Under the pieces are notes generated by a model. The model saw only the letters and a program-made list of their open reading frames with translations, made no database searches and had not been told where the DNA came from. A program made the translations under genes and the position numbers. 35,168 nucleotides of DNA from contig NZ_MOWM01000070.1 in assembly GCF_016082275.1 (NCBI RefSeq), positions 1-35,168 on the forward strand, written 5' to 3'. Positions 30,057 to 35,168 of this stretch are shown here, in pieces (positions within the stretch are counted from its first letter, which is position 1; every line of letters begins with the position of its first letter). This stretch comes from Variovorax sp. E3 (GTDB taxonomy: Bacteria > Pseudomonadota > Gammaproteobacteria > Burkholderiales > Burkholderiaceae_C).

Positions 30057-32113
30057 ATGACATCCAGCCCCCCTCCGCTCCCGCAAGACGACGCCCACCT
30101 CTGGCTCGAAGACATCGACGGCGCCAAGCCCCTGGACTGGGCCCGCGCGCAGAACGCGCGCACCGTGCAGGCCTATGCAAGGTCGCCCGCGTTCGATGCG
30201 CTCCAGCAGGGCATCCTCGAGGTGCTCGACGCCAACGACCGCATTCCGATGGTGCGCAAGATCGGCGCGCGCTTCTACAACTTCTGGCGCGACCAGGCGC
30301 ATCCGAAGGGCCTCTGGCGCCGCACCACGCTCGATGAGTACCGCAAGCCCCTGCCCGCCTGGGAGACCGTGCTCGACCTCGACGCGCTGGCCGCGGCCGA
30401 CGGCGAGAACTGGGTCTGGCACGGCGCCGACTGCCTGGAGCCCGACTACCGGCGCTGCCTGATCTCGCTCTCGCGCGGCGGCGCCGACGCCGACGTGGTG
30501 CGCGAGTTCGACCTGCAGACGAAGCAGTTCGTCGAAGGCGGCTTCTCGCTGCCCGAGGCCAAGAACCACGTGGGCTGGAAAGACATCGACCACCTCTACG
30601 TGGCCACCGACTTCGGCCCCGGCTCGATGACGAGTTCGAGCTACCCGCGCATCGTGAAGCAGTGGCAACGCGGCACGCCGCTGGAAAGCGCGGTGGCGGT
30701 GTACGAAGGCCTGCACGAGGACATGTCCGTGAGTGCCTACCGCGACAACACGCCGGGCTTCGAGCGCGACTTCGTCACGCGCCAGATCGACTTCTACGAA
30801 AGCGAGACCTGGCTGCGCGGCGCCGACGGCCGGCTCGTGAAGATCGACGTGCCCGACGATTCCAACACCGACATCACGCGCGAGTGGATGCTGATCGAGC
30901 CGCGCGAAGACTGGACCGTGGCCGGCCGCACCTACGCCTCGGGCTCGCTGCTCGCGGCGAAGTTCGACGACTACATGGCCGGCAGGCGTGAGCTCACGGT
31001 GCTGTTCGAGCCCGACGACACCACCGCGCTCGACGACCATTCATGGACGCGCCACCACCTGATCCTGAACGTGATGCACGACGTGGTGAACCGCCTCGAG
31101 GTGCTCACGCCGCCCTCGAACGGCAGCGGCGAGTGGGCACGCGTGAGCCTGGGCGGCGCGCCCGCGCTCTCGACCATCGCGGCCGGCGGCATCGACGAGG
31201 ACGAGAACGACGACTACTTCCTGACGGTGAGCGGCTTCCTGCAGCCGACCACGCTCTACATCGGCACCATCGGCCAGGGCGAGCCCCAGGTGCTGAAGGA
31301 CAGCCCCGCCTTCTTCGACGCCTCGCGCTATCGCGTGAGCCAGCACTTCACCACTTCGAAGGACGCACGCGCGTGCCCTACTTCGAGATCGCCGCCAAGG
31401 ACCTGAAGGCCGACGGCAAGAACCCGGTGCTGCAGTACGCCTACGGCGGCTTCGAGATCTCGCTGCAGCCCAGCTACAGCGGCAGCATCGGCCGTGCGTG
31501 GCTCGACCAGGGCGGCGTGTACGTCATTGCCAACATTCGCGGCGGCGGCGAGTACGGCCCGCGCTGGCACCAGGCCGCGCTGCAGGAGAACCGGCTGCGC
31601 ACCTGCGAAGATTTCGCGGCCGTGTCCGAAGACCTGATCGCGCGCAACATCACCTCGCCCGCGCACCTGGGCGCGATGGGCGGCAGCAACGGCGGCCTGC
31701 TGATGGGCAACATGCTCACGCTGTACCCACGGCTGTACGGCGCCATCGTGAGCGAGGTCGCGCTGCTCGACATGCGGCGCTACACGCACCTGTCGGCCGG
31801 CGCCTCGTGGATCGCGGAATACGGCGACCCCGACCAGCCCGACGAGTGGGCGTTCATCCAGGCCTTCTCGCCCTACGAGAACGCCAAGCCGGGGCAAAGC
31901 TACCCGCCCGCCCTCTTCACCACCTCGACGCGCGACGACCGCGTGGGCCCGGTGCATGCGCGCAAGATGCACGCGAAGATGCTGGCGCTGGGGTACGACA
32001 GCAGCTTCTACGAGAACATGGAAGGCGGCCACAGCGCGGCGGCGGACAACAAGGAATCGGCCTTCATGGATGCGCTGGGCTATGCGTACCTGTGGCAACA
32101 CCTGAGGAACTGA
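30057..32113 (+). CDS. S9-family serine peptidase (prolyl oligopeptidase type), frameshifted
   Basis: About 685 residues after repair, the size of S9A prolyl oligopeptidases, without signal peptide. The N-terminal part (about 1-420) is the beta-propeller gating domain and begins 'HLWLEDIDGAKPLDWARAQN'. The C-terminal hydrolase domain has 'VYVIANIRGGGEYGPRWHQ', nucleophile 'AMGGSNGGLLMG' with Ser near residue 543, Asp in 'STRDDRVGPVHARKM' and His in 'MEGGHSAAADN'. It cleaves short peptides, usually after proline, in the cytoplasm. The frame breaks at about 31365: GGACGCACGC should be GGACGGCACGC, one G lost, which restores 'TSKDGTRVPYFEIAAKDL'. Arginase begins one base after its stop, so the two are co-transcribed. 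The start follows GAGG. Confidence 0.87.
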
Positions 32114-32114
32114 A

Positions 32115-33036
32115 ATGACCAGCAACGCCAACGTCACCCTCGAACTGATCGGCGCGCGACCGACATCGGCGCCAGCGTGCGCGGGGCCGGCATGGGGCCC
32201 GACGCGCTGCGCGTCGCGGCCCTGCCCGAGGCGCTGGCAAGGCTGGGCTTCACGGTGATCGACCGCGGCAACTCGCGGGCCCCGCCACGCCATGGGCGCC
32301 GCCGGCCAACGGGCTGCGCCACCTCGACGAGGTGGTGGCGTGGAACCGCTCGGTCTACGCCGCCATCGACGCCGCGCTGGGCGCGGGCCACGTGCCGCTG
32401 ATGATGGGCGGCGACCACTGCCTGGCCATCGGCTCCATCAGCGCGGTGGCGTGGCATGCGCGCAAGCGCGGCAAGAAGCTGCGCGTGCTGTGGCTGGACG
32501 CGCACTCCGACGTCAACACCGAAACCACCAGCCCCAGCGGCAACCTGCACGGCATGCCGGTGTCGTGCCTGCTGGGCCACGGGCCGGCGGTGCTCACGGG
32601 CTGGAGCGGCGAGCGCGCGGCGCTGGCGCACGAGGCGATTCGCTTCATCGGCATCCGCAGCGTCGACAGCGACGAGAAGGAAGCCATTCGCACGCTGGGC
32701 CTGAACGTGTTCGACATGCGCCACATCGACGAGCACGGCATGCGCACCACCATGACCGAGGCGCTGCAGGACGTGGACGATGACACGCACCTGCACGTGA
32801 GCTTCGACCTCGATTGCCTGGACCCCGGCATCGCGCCCGGCGTGGGCACGGGCGTGCGCGGCGGGCCGACCTACCGCGAGATGCAGCTGTGCATGGAAAT
32901 GATCGCCGACACCGGCCGGCTCTGCTCGCTCGACGTGGTGGAGCTGAACCCGGCGCTCGACGTGCGCAACCAGACGGCCGAGGTGGCCGTGGAACTCATC
33001 GAGAGCCTGTTCGGCAAGTCGACGCTGGTGCGCTGA
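32115..33036 (+). CDS. rocF: Arginase, two frameshifts near the 5' end
   Basis: About 307 residues after repair, usual arginase length. Manganese-ligand motifs are intact: 'MMGGDHCLAIG' (His), 'WLDAHSDVNTE' (Asp-His-Asp) and 'SFDLDCLDPGIAPGVGT' (two Asp); substrate residues 'SGNLHGMP' and 'ELNPALD' are present. It hydrolyses arginine to ornithine and urea. Two single-base losses disturb the first 50 codons: near 32157 (GGCGCGCGACC for GGCGCGCCGACC, giving 'LIGAPTDIGASVRGAGMG') and near 32272 (GGCAACTCGC for GGCAACCTCGC, giving 'DRGNLAGPATPW'). Frames 0, 2 and 1 follow each other as expected for two deletions. As it stands the reading frame is broken, but the conserved part from 32332 is whole. 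ATG lies one base after the peptidase stop. The gene symbol is by family; agmatinase is less likely given the arginase-type loop. Confidence 0.87.
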
Positions 33037-33050
33037 ACGGGGCGAGGCGA

Positions 33051-33069
33051 GGCGCACCGCGCGTGCGCC
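33051..33069. terminator. GC hairpin between convergent genes
   Basis: GGCGCAC pairs with GTGCGCC around a five-base loop, between the arginase stop and the stop of the DUF805 gene. No T run follows, so terminator function is uncertain. Confidence 0.35.
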
Positions 33070-33075
33070 GCCGCG

Positions 33076-33585
33076 TCAGCGGGAGGCCGGCAGCGCGATG
33101 GCGATGACGATGCCGACCAGCGCGATGACAGGCAGCAGCCACGCGCCGATGATCACGCCCACGCCATTGGGCGGCGGCGGCGCGCCGAAGCGGTTGCGAC
33201 CCTGGGTGCCCGGCTTGAAGACCCAGATCAGCCCGACCAGGGGGATCAGCGCCAGCAGCAGCATCCACGCCGACCAGTCCATGTCGTGCGTGCGCTGGAT
33301 CGCCACCAGCACGTAGAACACGAAGTACGGAATCAGCGCCAGCACGGTCACGACCGCGATGCCGGTCGGCGAGGCCATGCCCGTGGCACCGGCAATGCCG
33401 CCCAGCACGCCGGCCGCAAGGGTGCACAGCAGGTACGAATAGAGCATGTAGGCCAGGAAGCGCACGCGGCCGATGCGCCCCTTGGCGGACCACAGCTTCA
33501 CGGGCTGGACGCTCGCGTCGTCGCCGTACACGTCGGCCACGGCGGCACGCGGCGCGGCATAGGGGTTGGTGGTCATTTCGGTCAT
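33076..33585 (-). CDS. DUF805 inner-membrane protein
   Basis: 169 residues. After a soluble N-terminus of about 35 residues ('NPYAAPRAAVADVYG', a common lead of this family) comes 'SAKGRIGRVRFLAYMLYSYLL', the DUF805 signature, and then four hydrophobic helices at about 42-65, 72-93, 106-122 and 143-165. Between them lie 'VAIQRTHDMDWSAWM' (conserved R-x-HD) and 'VFKPGTQGRNRFG', also characteristic of DUF805. The function is unknown. GAGGAAAG lies before the ATG. It lies after the DUF58 gene on the same strand, 49 bases away, and may be co-transcribed with it. Confidence 0.88.
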   Translation of the reverse strand: MTEMTTNPYAAPRAAVADVYGDDASVQPVKLWSAKGRIGRVRFLAYMLYSYLLCTLAAGVLGGIAGATGMASPTGIAVVTVLALIPYFVFYVLVAIQRTHDMDWSAWMLLLALIPLVGLIWVFKPGTQGRNRFGAPPPPNGVGVIIGAWLLPVIALVGIVIAIALPASR

Positions 33586-33634
33586 CTGCTTTCCTCTTCC
33601 TGTGTTGTAGAACGCGGATTGTCGGCAAGAAACT

Positions 33635-34999
33635 CTACAGAAGGCCAGCCCTTTTGACGGCGTGATAACGGTTCACCAGCGCCACCGCGAGGTCGGCCGG
33701 CTCGACGTCGACCGACAGCGGGTCGTTGCCCACCACGCGCGCGAAGGCGTCGCGCCGGGACTGCTCGAACAGGTGCGCCGCCGCCACGTCGACCGCGTCG
33801 CGCGCCTGCGCGAGCGGCTGGTTGGCGATGCGCCCGAGCACGCCCTCGCGCAGGCTCGCCACCAGCACCAGGTGCTTGCGGCGCAAGAGCTTGATGGCGG
33901 GGCGCAGCTCGGCGGCATCTTCGTCGCGGAAGTTGGTCAGCACGATGACGAGCGCGCGCCGCTTCTGCACGCGCAGCAGCTCCTGCGCGGCCAGCAGGTA
34001 GTCCGAATGGGTGGCGCCGGGCTGGATGTCGTGCAGCCGGTTCATCAGCGCATTGAGGGTGGCGGTGCCCTTGCGCGCGGCGAAGTCGCGCCGCGCTTCG
34101 GGCGGGCAGCCGAAGGTCATGGCGCCGACCTCGTCGCCCTCTTTCAGCGCCACGTAGCTCAGCAGCATCAGCGCATTGAGCGCCTCGTCGAAATGGCTGT
34201 TGGCCCGCAACGCCTGCGCGCCTTCGTCGGCCCGCATGCGGCGGCCGCAGTCGAGCAAGAAGAGCACGCACTGGTCGCGGTCGTCCTGGTACTCGCGCAC
34301 GATGGGCCGGCGCTGGCGCTGCGTGGCCTTCCAGTCGATGTGGCGCAGCGAGTCGCCGGTCTTGTAGTCGGCCAGTTGGCGAAAGTCGGTGCCCAGGCCG
34401 CGCTGCGCATAGGTCTTGATGCCGATCTGCGCCAGCCGCCGGTCGCCCGACAGCCACGCGTAGCGCGCCAGCGCGGCGAAGTTGGGGTACACGCGCAGCC
34501 GGCGCGGCTCGCCCAGCGTCTGGCGCATGTCGAAGCAGCCGAAGCGGGTGCGCCAGCGCAACTGGGTCGCGCCGAATTGCGCCACGCCGCGCTGCGTGGC
34601 CGTGGCGGTGTAGCGCAAGGCCACGCGCGAGGCCGCCGGCACGGCCACGGTCTGCGGCAGCCCTTCGAACGCGAAGTGCGCGTCGAGCTCGTCGAACACC
34701 GACACCCGCCAGGCCTGCGTGCCTTCGTTCACCAGCGCGAGCGTGAGCACCGTGGGCACGCCGAGCGAGAACGCACCCGGCAGGTTGCGCTCGATGCGCA
34801 GCGGCGCGGCGCGCCACAGGCGCAGGCTGTGCCACAGGTCGATGCCCGCGCCCACGAAGCCGAGCACCAGCAGCACGCCCGCCACGGCCGCGACGTAGCC
34901 GACCGGCACGCCCAGCAGCAGCGCCACGCAAGCGGCCACGGCCAGGCCGGCCAGCGCCAGCACGGCCGCGCGCGCGGGGATCGGAACAGCCATGCGCAT
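33635..34999 (-). CDS. DUF58 domain protein (MoxR-associated)
   Basis: 454 residues. Two N-terminal hydrophobic helices (about 9-29 and 32-52) anchor it in the inner membrane. A beta-sandwich region follows, then the DUF58 block 'LGTDFRQLADYKTGDSLRHIDWKATQRQRRP' and a von Willebrand A-like domain beginning 'QCVLFLLDCGRRMRA', with 'LVIVLTNFRDEDAAEL' later. DUF58 proteins are nearly always encoded with MoxR AAA+ ATPases and are thought to help assemble or mature proteins, including metal centres. Here the MoxR gene end is eight bases upstream. Two ATG codons, at 34999 and 34993, are both possible starts. Confidence 0.88.
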   Translation of the reverse strand: MRMAVPIPARAAVLALAGLAVAACVALLLGVPVGYVAAVAGVLLVLGFVGAGIDLWHSLRLWRAAPLRIERNLPGAFSLGVPTVLTLALVNEGTQAWRVSVFDELDAHFAFEGLPQTVAVPAASRVALRYTATATQRGVAQFGATQLRWRTRFGCFDMRQTLGEPRRLRVYPNFAALARYAWLSGDRRLAQIGIKTYAQRGLGTDFRQLADYKTGDSLRHIDWKATQRQRRPIVREYQDDRDQCVLFLLDCGRRMRADEGAQALRANSHFDEALNALMLLSYVALKEGDEVGAMTFGCPPEARRDFAARKGTATLNALMNRLHDIQPGATHSDYLLAAQELLRVQKRRALVIVLTNFRDEDAAELRPAIKLLRRKHLVLVASLREGVLGRIANQPLAQARDAVDVAAAHLFEQSRRDAFARVVGNDPLSVDVEPADLAVALVNRYHAVKRAGLL

Positions 35000-35007
35000 C
35001 CGCGGGC

Positions 35008-35168
35008 CTAGAGCCTCGGTGCCTCGACGCTGTCGCGCGCGGCGCGCAGCAGGGTGTCGACGCCCAGGCCTTCGAGCTGTGCGTCGGGCGAGATCATCAC
35101 GCGGTGGCGCAGCGCGGGCAGCGCCTGGCGCGCCACGTCGTCGGGCGTGATGAAGTCGCGCCCGGCCA
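35008..35168 (-). CDS. MoxR-family AAA+ ATPase, C-terminal end only
   Basis: Only the last 53 codons are inside the window; the 5' part lies beyond the right edge. The visible end, 'AGRDFITPDDVARQALPALRHRVMIS', then 'LEGLGVDTLLRAARDSVEAPRL' and a TAG stop, matches the C-terminal helical lid of MoxR ATPases. The Walker motifs are not in view. It is followed by the DUF58 gene after eight bases, the usual moxR-DUF58 operon. Confidence 0.85.
   Translation of the reverse strand, partial: AGRDFITPDDVARQALPALRHRVMISPDAQLEGLGVDTLLRAARDSVEAPRL

Noticed and set aside
32115..33036. Arginase as a true pseudogene
   Set aside because: All metal-binding motifs and the whole C-terminal two thirds are intact, both breaks are single-C losses, and several unrelated genes in the window show the same kind of break.

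Overview
The window looks like a chromosomal piece of a high-GC betaproteobacterium of the Burkholderiales, most likely Comamonadaceae and close to Variovorax. This rests on the strong G/C third-position bias, a DUF3567 protein (a Burkholderiales family), a PurU, ChaN and DUF3108 neighbourhood, and single-domain proteins typical of that family. No rRNA, tRNA, CRISPR array or insertion sequence was seen.

Layout. Positions 1-2208 (+) carry a DUF3108 protein cut by the window edge, a DUF3567 protein and a ChaN-like lipoprotein. Positions 2278-9758 (-) are one operon for a surface structure: a small Asn/Ser/Gly-rich secreted protein, a CsgG/HfaB-type outer-membrane secretion lipoprotein, and a 1796-residue repetitive exported protein. 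It resembles the hfaA-hfaB-hfaD holdfast-anchor logic and curli secretion, and it is the best candidate for an undescribed system. Positions 9989-14547 hold unlinked housekeeping or envelope genes: a small membrane protein, an omega-amino acid:pyruvate aminotransferase, purU, a WXXGXW-type protein and an SGNH hydrolase. Positions 14611-21629 form an acid-activation unit: an acyl-CoA ligase and a single-chain biotin-dependent acyl-CoA carboxylase (-), divergent from a TetR regulator and a branched-chain-type ABC substrate-binding protein (+).

Positions 21630-22027 are non-coding and hold two inverted copies of a structured repeat. The outer stems differ in sequence but both fold, and all stem mismatches become G-U pairs when the copies are read in the same element orientation. 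Then comes a self-sufficient CYP102-type P450/reductase fusion (22028-25267, +). Positions 25330-29855 (-) are a storage-lipid or granule region: an alpha/beta hydrolase, a TetR regulator, a phasin-like protein, a second small granule-type protein and a WS/DGAT acyltransferase. Three of these carry histone-H1-like Lys/Ala/Pro tails. Positions 30057-33036 (+) hold an S9 prolyl-oligopeptidase-family peptidase followed 1 nt later by arginase. Positions 33076-35168 (-) hold a DUF805 membrane protein, a DUF58 protein and the end of a MoxR-type ATPase.

A caution for any reader: six genes (DUF3108, DUF3567, aminotransferase, WS/DGAT, S9 peptidase, arginase) are interrupted by eight frameshifts. Each is explained by loss of one G or C, mostly in short G/C runs. 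I treat these as probable sequence errors and annotate the genes at full length across them. Family names and comparisons with named proteins are from memory of those families; no database search was run.
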